Origin: Phycisphaeraceae bacterium
GTDB taxonomy: Bacteria > Planctomycetota > Phycisphaerae > Phycisphaerales > UBA1924
DNA: 64,000 nt
Direction of reading: 5' to 3'
NCBI GenBank assembly: GCA_020639155.1
Contig: JACKHF010000001.1
Coordinates: 1,674,001-1,738,000, forward strand
The position numbers and the translations under genes are program-made. This document shows, piece by piece, positions 34,405 to 42,495 of this stretch; the first letter of the stretch is position 1, and every line of letters starts with the position of its first letter. The notes beneath the pieces are model-generated. The model ran no database searches and was not told where the DNA came from. It saw only the letters and a list, made by a program, of their open reading frames with translations.

Positions 34405-36038
34405 TGCGCACTGGCGCGATGGCTGAGATGGTCTGGCGTGTGTGCGAAGCATTGTCTCGCAAGCCTGTCGTGGCTGGGCTCCTGCTCGTGCTTGTGTGCG
34501 CGATGGTCACACTGCCCGGGCTCGGTGCGCACGGATTTGTGAACTCCGAAGCGCATCGGGCGGTTCCGGCGTTCGAGATGCTCGAACGCGGCGAGTTCAT
34601 CGTCCCGACGATGTTCGATCAGGTGTATCTCCGCAAGCCGCCGGGCATGCCGTGGCTGATCGCACTTTCGAGCAGGGTGTTCGGCGAGACAGAGTTTGCC
34701 GCGAGGTTTGTTTCCGCGTGCGCGTGGACGTGTTCGGTGTTGCTGATCTGGATCTTCGCGTGCCGATGGTTCGGCAAGCCGTTCGGTCTGTGTGCAGCGC
34801 TCGCGTGTGTGCTCTGGCCATGGTTCTGGACGAGCGCACGATCGGCTGAGATCGAGGCGCTCCACAACATGTTCAGCGTGCTGTTCGTGCTCTCATGTAT
34901 CGATCTGGTGGTGTGGCAGAAGCGGATGCCCGCACACGACAGTCAAAAAGCGATAGTCCGTGCGTTAAGTTCGTGTGCTGCTATCGCGATCGGACTCAGC
35001 GGCATGTTTGCAGTCAAGGGTGGTGCGGGGCTCGCTGCGATTGGTGGCGTTCTAATCGGCGCGACTTATATCCGTATGAAGCATTGCAGCCGTCTCGATG
35101 CGAGAGTGCCTGTGCAGACAGTTGCGATCGTTGTATTCTGCGCGATAGTTGGTGTTGGTGCGTTCACGTCGATATGGCTGAGGCAGTACCTTGCTGCATC
35201 ATCGCAGGATGCGGTGACGCAGTCGTCGGCTCACTTTCTCTGGAACATGGAGAAGTTGCACCGGATCCTGATCATTGTGTTCGATGCGTTTGTAGCTGGC
35301 GCGCCGTGGATGTTCGCTGCGCTCTGGCCCTGGGGTCCGTTCGCGAGGGACGAAGCAAAGTGTGCGGTTGTGACCGGCGTTGATATGGCTGCGCACGATC
35401 GGCTGGTTGTGGCGCAGACTGTATCACTCGCGTGCATTGCCGGACTCGTGATCTCGATGATTGCTGGCGTATCGAACGTGCGGTACACCATGCCCGTTGG
35501 TATGCCAGCCTGCGTGCTGGTCGCGTACTGCATGCGAGGATGGCGGATGCACTTCGGACGCACGCGCAGAGTATTCTGGCGCATCTGCACGCTGGGCTCG
35601 CCATTGCTTGTCTACTTGCTGCTGCTGATCGCGATTGCGATCTATTACACAAAGTTCGAGGAGCGCAGGGCACGATTGAGTGGGCGGGAGATCGGCTTTG
35701 AGATCGGTGCTGCTGTGCAGACAGACATGGATCGTTCTCAGGTTTCAGACACTGTTGTGCTAGCTGACCACCTTGTCGAGGCTCGGCCCGAGATCCTGCT
35801 CGCGATAGAAAACACAGCGAATACGCACGTGCGATGGATCTCGGGTTTGTCTGAGAGTGCTTCTCTAGAGCAGGTTGGTGGTGTTGTATATCTTGCATTG
35901 CGCGAGGATGATGACAGCGATGAACGTTCTGCAATGCAGCGTAGTGGCGCGCTTGAAAACGCAGATCTCGTCGGTGAGTGGTCGTTCCGCGAGTACCGCA
36001 TCATTGTCTATCGAGTTAATACCACCAGAACCAATTAG
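34404..36038 (+). CDS. GT39/ArnT-like polyprenyl-phosphate sugar transferase
   Basis: A 544-residue integral membrane glycosyltransferase with about 10-11 hydrophobic segments. The first outer loop has the family motif 'GFVNSEAHRAVPAFEMLERGEFIVPTMFDQVYLRKPPGMPWLIA' (here Glu of NSEA is the acidic catalytic candidate, and RKPPG is the typical PMT/ArnT signature). Members transfer a sugar from a polyprenyl-phosphate donor to lipid A or protein on the periplasmic side. It is coupled to the phosphatase gene and ends 4 bases inside the convergent EEP-family gene. Confidence 0.85.
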   Translation: MRTGAMAEMVWRVCEALSRKPVVAGLLLVLVCAMVTLPGLGAHGFVNSEAHRAVPAFEMLERGEFIVPTMFDQVYLRKPPGMPWLIALSSRVFGETEFAARFVSACAWTCSVLLIWIFACRWFGKPFGLCAALACVLWPWFWTSARSAEIEALHNMFSVLFVLSCIDLVVWQKRMPAHDSQKAIVRALSSCAAIAIGLSGMFAVKGGAGLAAIGGVLIGATYIRMKHCSRLDARVPVQTVAIVVFCAIVGVGAFTSIWLRQYLAASSQDAVTQSSAHFLWNMEKLHRILIIVFDAFVAGAPWMFAALWPWGPFARDEAKCAVVTGVDMAAHDRLVVAQTVSLACIAGLVISMIAGVSNVRYTMPVGMPACVLVAYCMRGWRMHFGRTRRVFWRICTLGSPLLVYLLLLIAIAIYYTKFEERRARLSGREIGFEIGAAVQTDMDRSQVSDTVVLADHLVEARPEILLAIENTANTHVRWISGLSESASLEQVGGVVYLALREDDDSDERSAMQRSGALENADLVGEWSFREYRIIVYRVNTTRTN

Positions 36039-37201
36039 TTCGATTCTGCTCGTTCAATGACAAGACGCTGCGCCCAGTGCCGAGCGGTTCCCGGGTCCTC
36101 GACGCGATACCTGAGCACTCGATGTGCTCGGTTCACAAACATCTGATCGATATGCACGAGTGGGATCGTCAGGTTGAACTTCGACCACACGCGAGGGAAT
36201 GTGGCGCACGGGCCCATGCCAGCGGATTCGTACGCGCCGACGTATGTCTTGTGATCGATCATCGCGCTGAGAGAGCCCGACGCGCGGGGGATGTTGAAGT
36301 CGCCAAGGATGATATCTGCTTCCGGAAAACCGGGAGTTTCAATGGGCTTTCGCGGTGATGTTCCTGATCGAATAACACCCGCAAAGGTGTCTATTTCCTC
36401 GCGGGTCTGCTGTGCGATCTGGCGCTTGCTGAGTGAGACATCCGATGGAAGATCAAGAATCCACACAGTGAATGTGTCATCACGTGCGCCCGGCAGATCA
36501 AACTCGAAGAATGCTGCAAGACCGACATCATACGTAGTCTGGTTGGCGCGAGGTCCGATGATTTCGTGTGGCACATTGGGAAGTTTGCCACGCAGATGCA
36601 ACTGCGTGAGCGCCCATTCATTCAATGGTACACGTGAAAAAATGGTGAACGGCCACATCCTTGTGAGTGTCCAGTTCTGTTTCGTGTTGTTTGCGATGGC
36701 ATTCCAGTTCACCCTGCTGTGCCCGTTGGCAACGATGACGATGTCTTCGTCGAGTGTCAGCAGAAAATCAACTGGGATGTCGTCGCGGTTCGTTGCCATA
36801 TTCCAGTAGGCGATCGAGAGCATTTTCGTTTCATCGTGCGCTTTGGGTGATGGAAGCAGCCGCCTGTGCGAGTGCCAGTCGAGAAAGATAAGCCAGAATA
36901 CTGCGAGGAGGAGACAGAACCATGCCACTGTGCGCACGCGTTTGAACACTCGCTTTGACTGTTTGTCTTTCTGATTGTGCTTTGCGGATGTTCGTGATGC
37001 TGCAAACGAACCAAGATGCGATGTCATGAGCAAGCCCAGCACACCGAGCAGGACAGCGGGTGTTGGGGTCCAGAAGATCCATTGCGAGAAGACCCAGCGA
37101 TCCGTGACGATCCGTCCGAACACCCACACACCAAGCGCAAGAAGTGCGCAGATTGTGGCGAGCCACGAGAGAAAAACGAGAATGCGACGGGAGAGTGTCA
37201 C
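36035..37201 (-). CDS. Membrane protein with endonuclease/exonuclease/phosphatase-like domain
   Basis: Read from GTG 37201 (388 residues). The frame stays open to 37642 but the upstream part overlaps the coiled-coil gene antisense, so the start is uncertain. Three hydrophobic segments (about 8-28, 42-62, 90-110) come before an EEP-like domain. This has 'LSIAYWNMATNRDDIPVDFLL', a degenerate first motif where Asn of YWNM is the usual metal-site Asn, 'DIILGDFNIPRASG' with the Asp-x-Asn pair, and 'IDQMFVNRAHRV' with the C-terminal Asp; the usual final His is not obvious. Probably a membrane-tethered phosphodiesterase or nuclease. Confidence 0.7.
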   Translation of the reverse strand: MTLSRRILVFLSWLATICALLALGVWVFGRIVTDRWVFSQWIFWTPTPAVLLGVLGLLMTSHLGSFAASRTSAKHNQKDKQSKRVFKRVRTVAWFCLLLAVFWLIFLDWHSHRRLLPSPKAHDETKMLSIAYWNMATNRDDIPVDFLLTLDEDIVIVANGHSRVNWNAIANNTKQNWTLTRMWPFTIFSRVPLNEWALTQLHLRGKLPNVPHEIIGPRANQTTYDVGLAAFFEFDLPGARDDTFTVWILDLPSDVSLSKRQIAQQTREEIDTFAGVIRSGTSPRKPIETPGFPEADIILGDFNIPRASGSLSAMIDHKTYVGAYESAGMGPCATFPRVWSKFNLTIPLVHIDQMFVNRAHRVLRYRVEDPGTARHWAQRLVIERAESN

Positions 37202-37373
37202 GCGGAAAATGCTCGATTCATGCGGGAAAACAGCTGGTGCTTGCGAATCCCGGGTGGATGGGTGGCCTGTGAGAACCCGGATCGTTGGCGTGGTTTCGGC
37301 TGATTTTCGACAGCATCCGCAATGTTTATAGCCGGACCTGCCATCCGGTCGAAACGTGGACACACGGTTTGTT

Positions 37374-39767
37374 ATGGCAGAGAGATCGCGTCCAACACCA
37401 GATGCTGCTTCGCGCGACGAGCGTTCGCGATCATCTATTGCGTGGCCGAGCGCGTCTGAATCGTCACCGAGTACGCGCAGGACGATCGATGAATACTTCC
37501 TCTCGCCGCGCTTGGTGGACGAGGGAGCATTCAACGAGCTGTCTGCGTCATTGCGGCAGTTGATCGAGCGGGCGCAGGATGCGCAGCGATCACTCACAGA
37601 CCAACTCTCGATTGGCAAGCGTGCGGCGGACACACTCGACAAGATCCGTCCCGAGATCCATCGTCAGACATCCGCAGCAAATCGACTGGTCGAAGTGCTC
37701 GCCAGCAGCGTGCAACGGCTGGATGCGATGATCCAGCGCGCACAGACGAAGACGATGATGCTCGAATCGACCGAGGAAAGGATCGCAGCAGCGATCGAGT
37801 CTCGATTGCAGTGGTTCGAGCGGGAGATCGAGCAGCGTGTTGATGCAGCGATCCAACGCGCAACACATGATCTTCAGCCTGTCGTTGACAAGGCAGAGCG
37901 ATCGACAACAGTTGCGAAGAAGCTGTGCGATGGCATTGATCAGCGTGCAAAGGCTCTTGATGAGCACACCGAGCGTGCGATCAGTGCTGCAGGCAGATCG
38001 ATCGATGCAGAGATCAAGGCGCTCGATGAGACTGTGCGCACGATGTCGGATCGCGCTGTCAGCGAGGCGATCGATCGGACGAGCGTGCAGGAAACGCTCG
38101 GATCGATTACATCGAGCATCACGGCTGCATGTGATTCCGCCCAGCAGATGTCCGAATCGTTGCTTGCGGAAATCGATGCAAAGATTCATCGTGCGAAACA
38201 GCAGGCAGAGCAGGTGGGTGCGATTGACTTTGGATACCTCAGTGCGGTGTGCGACCGGGCGCAGACGTTCATTGGAGATGGCAACACGACCGATGAAGCG
38301 TCACCTGCGAACACGCTTGCTTCTCTGATTGATCGGGCCGAGTCTGCGACACGTGTGCTTGCCACTGCAAACAATACAGCTGCCTCATACAAAGCGCAGG
38401 CAGAATCGGCAAAGCAGACGATGGAAGCGTCGCTGCTTGCCAGTGCAGAGTGGCTCGACAATCTGCACGATCAGCACAAGGAACTTGATAAAAAGATCCA
38501 GCAGTCGCTGCTCGAGTGTGAGCAGGTCCGTCTGCTTGCTGAATCCCGCACGACATATTCAGCTGCGGATGAGACCCAGACAGCTCCAACGATGATTGCA
38601 GCATCGGAAGCTGAGCCGAAGCCGATCAAGCCAATTGGCACGGTGGATCATTCGCTTGCATCCGCGATGATCGCGTGGGATGAGTTTGTTGATGAACCGG
38701 GCAACGAGTCAGCTTCAGAAGACAACCATCTCGCGGAACTGGTGGAACCTTGCGTTACCTTCATCGCGGGTGACGTTGGCGATGCGATCGAGCGAGAAGG
38801 ACTCGATGACGTAGCTGGCCATGACGGTGCCGTGCGCCAGTGCGGAGCGGAAGACAGCGAAGTCCGAGAGGACATCAGCGATTTCCCCTTTCTCCACACG
38901 GGAAGCAAGATAGCCCATCATGCCACCAGCGAAGGAATCGCCGGCACCGGTGGGATCGATGACCGAGTCGCTGGGGAACGCGGGGATAGCGCCAACGCGA
39001 TTGCCATGGACAAACAGGCACCCGTGCTCGCCCTTCTTCACGACGACAAACTTTGGCCCCATGGTGGTGATCTTGCGAGCCGCAGCAACGGTGTTGGTCA
39101 GGCCGGTGAGCTGCTGGGCCTCGTCATAGTTGAGAACAAGCCCGTCGACCTTGCGCATGAGGGCATCGAGTTCGGGACGGGCGGTGTCGATCCAGAGATC
39201 CATAGTGTCGGCGACCGAAAGCGAAGGCTGCTCAATCTGTTCCAGCAGGCCCATCTGGACCGCGGGATGCGAGTTGGCGAGAAAGACAAGCTTGGAGTCT
39301 CGGTACTGCGCTGGGACAGCGGGCGGCTCCTCGATCAGGACGTTGAGTTCGGTGTAGAGGGTCTCGCGGGAGTCCATGTTCTCGAGATACTTCCCGCCCC
39401 AGCGGAAGGTCTTGGATCCCTTGCGTGTTTCAAGTCCCTCAAGCCCGATGTTCGGCATGTGCTTGAGCACCGTGCGAAACTCATCCGGGAAATCATCGCC
39501 GACAACACCGACGATGCGTACGTTGGCGTGATGTTGCGCAGCCGCGGCGAAGTAGGCACACGAACCGCCGAGCACGTTCTCTCTATGCTCGCCGGAAGGG
39601 GTGTAGACGGTATCAATGCCAACGGTTCCGGTGACAATCAGGGACATGGGAACTCTCTTTCGTTGTCTTCGTTTTCTCTTGTGAATGCCGGATCAGCAAT
39701 GGTGTCGCACGGGCTCTGCTTGCGTGCGGGTGTTACGAGTCGAATGCTGCGTAGTCTTCCTCGCTGA
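37374..39767 (+). CDS. Coiled-coil protein; reading frame continues antisense through pfkB
   Basis: Starts at ATG 37374. The first 440 or so codons encode a soluble, strongly helical protein of Ala, Glu, Gln, Arg and Asp with long heptad-like stretches (TLDKIRPEIHRQTSAANRLVEVLASS). It resembles structural or chemoreceptor-like coiled-coil rods, with no transmembrane segment. No in-frame stop occurs until 39767, so the last 350 codons lie antisense to the pfkB-family gene (38715-39647). Those residues look like antisense noise. The real C-terminus is probably near 38715 with a lost stop or small frameshift; stops in the other two frames lie at 38668, 38681 and 38693. Confidence 0.55.
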   Translation: MAERSRPTPDAASRDERSRSSIAWPSASESSPSTRRTIDEYFLSPRLVDEGAFNELSASLRQLIERAQDAQRSLTDQLSIGKRAADTLDKIRPEIHRQTSAANRLVEVLASSVQRLDAMIQRAQTKTMMLESTEERIAAAIESRLQWFEREIEQRVDAAIQRATHDLQPVVDKAERSTTVAKKLCDGIDQRAKALDEHTERAISAAGRSIDAEIKALDETVRTMSDRAVSEAIDRTSVQETLGSITSSITAACDSAQQMSESLLAEIDAKIHRAKQQAEQVGAIDFGYLSAVCDRAQTFIGDGNTTDEASPANTLASLIDRAESATRVLATANNTAASYKAQAESAKQTMEASLLASAEWLDNLHDQHKELDKKIQQSLLECEQVRLLAESRTTYSAADETQTAPTMIAASEAEPKPIKPIGTVDHSLASAMIAWDEFVDEPGNESASEDNHLAELVEPCVTFIAGDVGDAIEREGLDDVAGHDGAVRQCGAEDSEVREDISDFPFLHTGSKIAHHATSEGIAGTGGIDDRVAGERGDSANAIAMDKQAPVLALLHDDKLWPHGGDLASRSNGVGQAGELLGLVIVENKPVDLAHEGIEFGTGGVDPEIHSVGDRKRRLLNLFQQAHLDRGMRVGEKDKLGVSVLRWDSGRLLDQDVEFGVEGLAGVHVLEILPAPAEGLGSLACFKSLKPDVRHVLEHRAKLIREIIADNTDDAYVGVMLRSRGEVGTRTAEHVLSMLAGRGVDGINANGSGDNQGHGNSLSLSSFSLVNAGSAMVSHGLCLRAGVTSRMLRSLPR
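38715..39647 (-). CDS. PfkB-family carbohydrate/nucleoside kinase
   Basis: A 310-residue ribokinase-fold kinase. The N-terminus has the substrate-binding Gly-Gly (VLGGSCAYFAAAAQHH), and the C-terminal signature DPTGAGDSFAGG (231-242) supplies the catalytic base Asp237 and the anion hole. The central part 'VFLANSHPAVQMGLLEQ' and 'YDEAQQLTG' is typical of adenosine kinase-like or sugar kinase members. The substrate cannot be told. It follows yebC on the same strand after 85 bases and lies fully antisense to the extended frame of the coiled-coil gene. Confidence 0.9.
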   Translation of the reverse strand: MSLIVTGTVGIDTVYTPSGEHRENVLGGSCAYFAAAAQHHANVRIVGVVGDDFPDEFRTVLKHMPNIGLEGLETRKGSKTFRWGGKYLENMDSRETLYTELNVLIEEPPAVPAQYRDSKLVFLANSHPAVQMGLLEQIEQPSLSVADTMDLWIDTARPELDALMRKVDGLVLNYDEAQQLTGLTNTVAAARKITTMGPKFVVVKKGEHGCLFVHGNRVGAIPAFPSDSVIDPTGAGDSFAGGMMGYLASRVEKGEIADVLSDFAVFRSALAHGTVMASYVIESFSLDRIANVTRDEGNARFHQFREMVVF

Positions 39768-40491
39768 TATCCGCGTTCGAGTATACCTTCTGCACATCCT
39801 CAAGCTCTTCCAACGCATCGATCAGCGTTAACACTTTCTTTGCATCATCGCCAGCAACAGCGACAGTGTTCTGCGGGATTAACGCGATCTCGGCGGACGA
39901 TATTTCGATCTTCGCATTCTCAAGCGCTTCGCGTACAGCGTGGAACTGTGTTGGCTCTGTTGAAACGACCCAGAAGCCGTCGTCGTCCTCCGGTGCTTCA
40001 ACATCTGTCGCACCCGCGTCAATCGCCGCGTTTATAACGACATCTTCCGTCGTCTTTCCCGCCTCGACGAGAATCTGGCCAACCGTGTCGAACGAGTAGG
40101 CAACGGAGCCCGAAGCGCCCATATTCCCATTGTACTTTGAGAAGACCATCTTCACTTCCGGCGCGGTGCGGTTGCGATTGTCTGTCAGCGCATCGGCAAT
40201 GATGGCAACGCCGTTGGGGCCGTATCCCTCGTACCTGACGGACTCCATCTTGCCGCCGCCGAGTTCTCCTGCGCCCTTTTTGACCGCTCGCTCAATGGTG
40301 TCCTTGGGCATGTTGGCGTATCGAGCCTCGTCGATCGCGTACCGCAGTGCAAGATTTGACGCAGGGTCACCCCCGCCCTCGCGCGCAGCAGCCATAATCG
40401 CCCGTGAGCACTTGGACCACATGCGACCGCGTTTCTTATCAACGGCCGCTTTTTTATGCCTGATATTGGCCCATTTACTATGGCCTGCCAT
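39733..40491 (-). CDS. yebC: YebC/PmpR-family regulator
   Basis: Start at ATG 40491 giving the invariant MAGHSKWANIRHKKA; the frame back to 40605 is not conserved. 252 residues with three domains: basic helical (1-75), and two alpha/beta parts including 'YEGYGPNGVAIIADALTDNRNRTAPEVK' and 'DALEELEDVQKVYSNADI'. YebC proteins act as transcription regulators and, as reported for some, help ribosomes through polyproline stretches. All hallmarks are present. ruvC, a common neighbour, is absent; the HhH protein lies upstream. Confidence 0.95.
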   Translation of the reverse strand: MAGHSKWANIRHKKAAVDKKRGRMWSKCSRAIMAAAREGGGDPASNLALRYAIDEARYANMPKDTIERAVKKGAGELGGGKMESVRYEGYGPNGVAIIADALTDNRNRTAPEVKMVFSKYNGNMGASGSVAYSFDTVGQILVEAGKTTEDVVINAAIDAGATDVEAPEDDDGFWVVSTEPTQFHAVREALENAKIEISSAEIALIPQNTVAVAGDDAKKVLTLIDALEELEDVQKVYSNADISEEDYAAFDS

Positions 40492-40594
40492 GCAGAAACT
40501 CTCCACGTCAAGTCGGTTCTGGTGTGAGGGTGCGATGGTAGGGGAGTGGTGCGCGTTTGTCGGCACCGGATTTGCGGTCTTCCGTTTCTTGGTA

Positions 40595-41407
40595 TCAATC
40601 TTCAAGCGTCGCTGGATCGATTTCGAAGCCGTCGGTGTCCGGGAGATTCAGCTTGCTTTCAGGTCTGCAAGATTTCCGTGCCATGGCACGCGTGTAATCG
40701 GATGTCGGCAGGCGGGGGAACGTCTGTGTTTCAGCCCAAGCGAGCACGTGTTGTGATGCACGTGTGAGCTGGTTTGCGGGAACAACAGACTCGATAAAAT
40801 CACATGCCTGCGTCAGTTTTAGTCGTTTTTCGATTGCACCGGCGTCGACCAGCATCATGCGCAGACGATCGTCCAGTGGAAACGCTGCGTGCCCGATCGT
40901 GTTCAATGCGCGTGCAAGGACAAACTGGTTCATGCCGGGAATCGACGCGAGGTATGTCGCGGCTTCCCGCTTTCCTGTGCGAATGATTGTGTCGAGCCTG
41001 CACTGATCTTCGCGATCATAAATCTCGTTGAGCACATCAATGAGACGATCTGATCGTTCCGCGGATCTTGGGTATCGCTCTCCGAGAATGAATGAGATCT
41101 CGATGGGCGAGCACACACGAAGATCGTTGTAGTTCACGGTGTGCTCGCGAAGTTTGTCGTGCGCCTTCGATGCCCGCTTTGCGTCAGAATCATACATCAG
41201 CATCGACATGATGATATTGTGCATCAGCGGGCATTCGTCGGCAGGCGCAGCCGGGAATGTGATCGGTTCTGCTGACGATGCTTCGAGTGTTGTAAGGAAC
41301 GAGAGCAGCGCAGGTCCATGTGTTTCAATATTCGAGAGCGTCTTTGCGCGCGATCGGCTCGGTATGCGGCGCTTTGCTGAGGATTTTTTCGGCGCGCCTT
41401 CGCTCAC
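40595..41407 (-). CDS. HhH-GPD/endonuclease III-like protein
   Basis: A 270-residue protein whose ATG overlaps the rbfA stop as ATGA. The centre resembles the helix-hairpin-helix DNA glycosylase fold: 'YLASIPGMNQFVLARALNTIGHAAFPLDDRLRMML', where endonuclease III has LPGVG-K-TA and VDTHV-R. Here the catalytic Lys is not evident and there is no C-terminal Cys cluster, so it may bind DNA without cleaving it. The N-terminal 30 residues are basic (KKSSAKRRIPSRSRAK). Linked to rbfA and ylxP in an apparent operon. Confidence 0.6.
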   Translation of the reverse strand: MSEGAPKKSSAKRRIPSRSRAKTLSNIETHGPALLSFLTTLEASSAEPITFPAAPADECPLMHNIIMSMLMYDSDAKRASKAHDKLREHTVNYNDLRVCSPIEISFILGERYPRSAERSDRLIDVLNEIYDREDQCRLDTIIRTGKREAATYLASIPGMNQFVLARALNTIGHAAFPLDDRLRMMLVDAGAIEKRLKLTQACDFIESVVPANQLTRASQHVLAWAETQTFPRLPTSDYTRAMARKSCRPESKLNLPDTDGFEIDPATLED

Positions 41408-41844
41408 TCGGAATCCTCCGATTGAGCTTCTTGGGTCACAGGAGTGAAAGATGCCGGCTCGTTGGGTGTGTCGTTGATGGCTTGCGATTGCTCGTACCGT
41501 TGTTGCTCTTCACGCACCTTCGCGAGAGCGTCGAGCACGCTCGCCTCCCGCTTGAACTGCTTGTCGAGCCTGAACTGGAGTGTTGGTGTCTTCGCGAGCG
41601 CAATCTCGTCTGCGATCTCGTGGCGTATGTGCTTTGCTGCTGCGGTTAGGCCGTGCAGTGTGATGTTCTCGTGCTCCTCCGGAAGAACCGACACGTAGAG
41701 GGTAACGACTCGAAGATCATCCGAGCATGTTGCGCGCGTGATGGTCACCATCCCCTTAACGCGAGGGTCTTTTAAGCCCCGTACCACCACCTCCTGCACA
41801 TGGCGGGTAACGAGTGATGCGACCTGTTCCGTGCGGATACTCAT
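41404..41844 (-). CDS. rbfA: Ribosome-binding factor A
   Basis: A 146-residue KH-like protein that binds the 30S subunit and supports maturation of the 16S rRNA 5' end. The family start RTEQVASLVTRHVQEVVVRGLKDPRVKGMVTITRATCSDDLR is clear, followed by 'LTAAAKHIRHEIADEIALAKTPTLQFRLD'. The last 30 residues are an acidic/Gln-rich extension beyond the core (about 115). It overlaps both ylxP and the HhH gene by four bases (ATGA), so the three are tightly coupled. Confidence 0.94.
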   Translation of the reverse strand: MSIRTEQVASLVTRHVQEVVVRGLKDPRVKGMVTITRATCSDDLRVVTLYVSVLPEEHENITLHGLTAAAKHIRHEIADEIALAKTPTLQFRLDKQFKREASVLDALAKVREEQQRYEQSQAINDTPNEPASFTPVTQEAQSEDSE

Positions 41845-42278
41845 GCGCTGGTATTATCCTCCATTGGTGGAGTATTGGTCTGGTTGGTGGCAAAGTCTGC
41901 CAGCAGCTCGTCCTCAATATCGTGTTTCTCTTCATCGGTCAGATCGGCAGCCGGTCGATCGTCCCGCTCGGGGAGATTCTCCTCAATGTCGATCCCGCCG
42001 ATAAAGTCGCGGCGTGAGTCGACGATATCCGCATCTGTGGAAGCCCGGACGATATCGAGTACCTTGTCAAGCACCCTTCCGAGAACGCGACCATCCGTTC
42101 CCACGCACGCGACTGCGAGCGTGGCTCGGTTGAGAATGTCCTGGTTGGCAACCTCCGACACAGAAACACGATGTGCTCGGACAATCCTGTCACGCAGGGA
42201 TCGCACCACGCGGCGCTTGTCCTTCAGGGACTGGGACCAGTGGATATCGAGTTCGAACTGGAGAACAGCAATCAGCAT
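41841..42278 (-). CDS. ylxP: YlxP/DUF503 family protein
   Basis: A 145-residue protein. The first 90 residues are DUF503 (MLIAVLQFELDIHWSQSLKDKRRVVRSLRDRIVRAHRVSVSEV), known from the nusA-infB-rbfA operons of many bacteria. Its role is not settled but gene context ties it to ribosome biogenesis. The C-terminus is an acidic Asp/Glu-rich tail. It overlaps rbfA by ATGA. Unusually the gene upstream is not infB but a secreted protein gene ending 218 bases away. Confidence 0.88.
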   Translation of the reverse strand: MLIAVLQFELDIHWSQSLKDKRRVVRSLRDRIVRAHRVSVSEVANQDILNRATLAVACVGTDGRVLGRVLDKVLDIVRASTDADIVDSRRDFIGGIDIEENLPERDDRPAADLTDEEKHDIEDELLADFATNQTNTPPMEDNTSA

Positions 42279-42495
42279 GGACTATGGGTGCGCACGATGG
42301 CGACTTTGGACCAGGCACCGTGCATGAGGCGACGGGTCTGGTCAGGTATTTATTCAGTATTCGGCAGACACATTGTAGTGAGGGAAGTGTAGAGAGGGTG
42401 ATAGTGGCGATGGAACGATGTTAATAAAGAGCAAGCAACGTTGCAGATTGAGAAAACAGACTTGTTTTTAGCAAACGAAGAAAGATGCTTTTCTC

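Noticed and set aside
42431..42442. GCAACGTTGC palindrome as terminator of the dockerin-tailed gene
   Set aside because: The palindrome has no loop and no adjacent T-tract on the minus strand.
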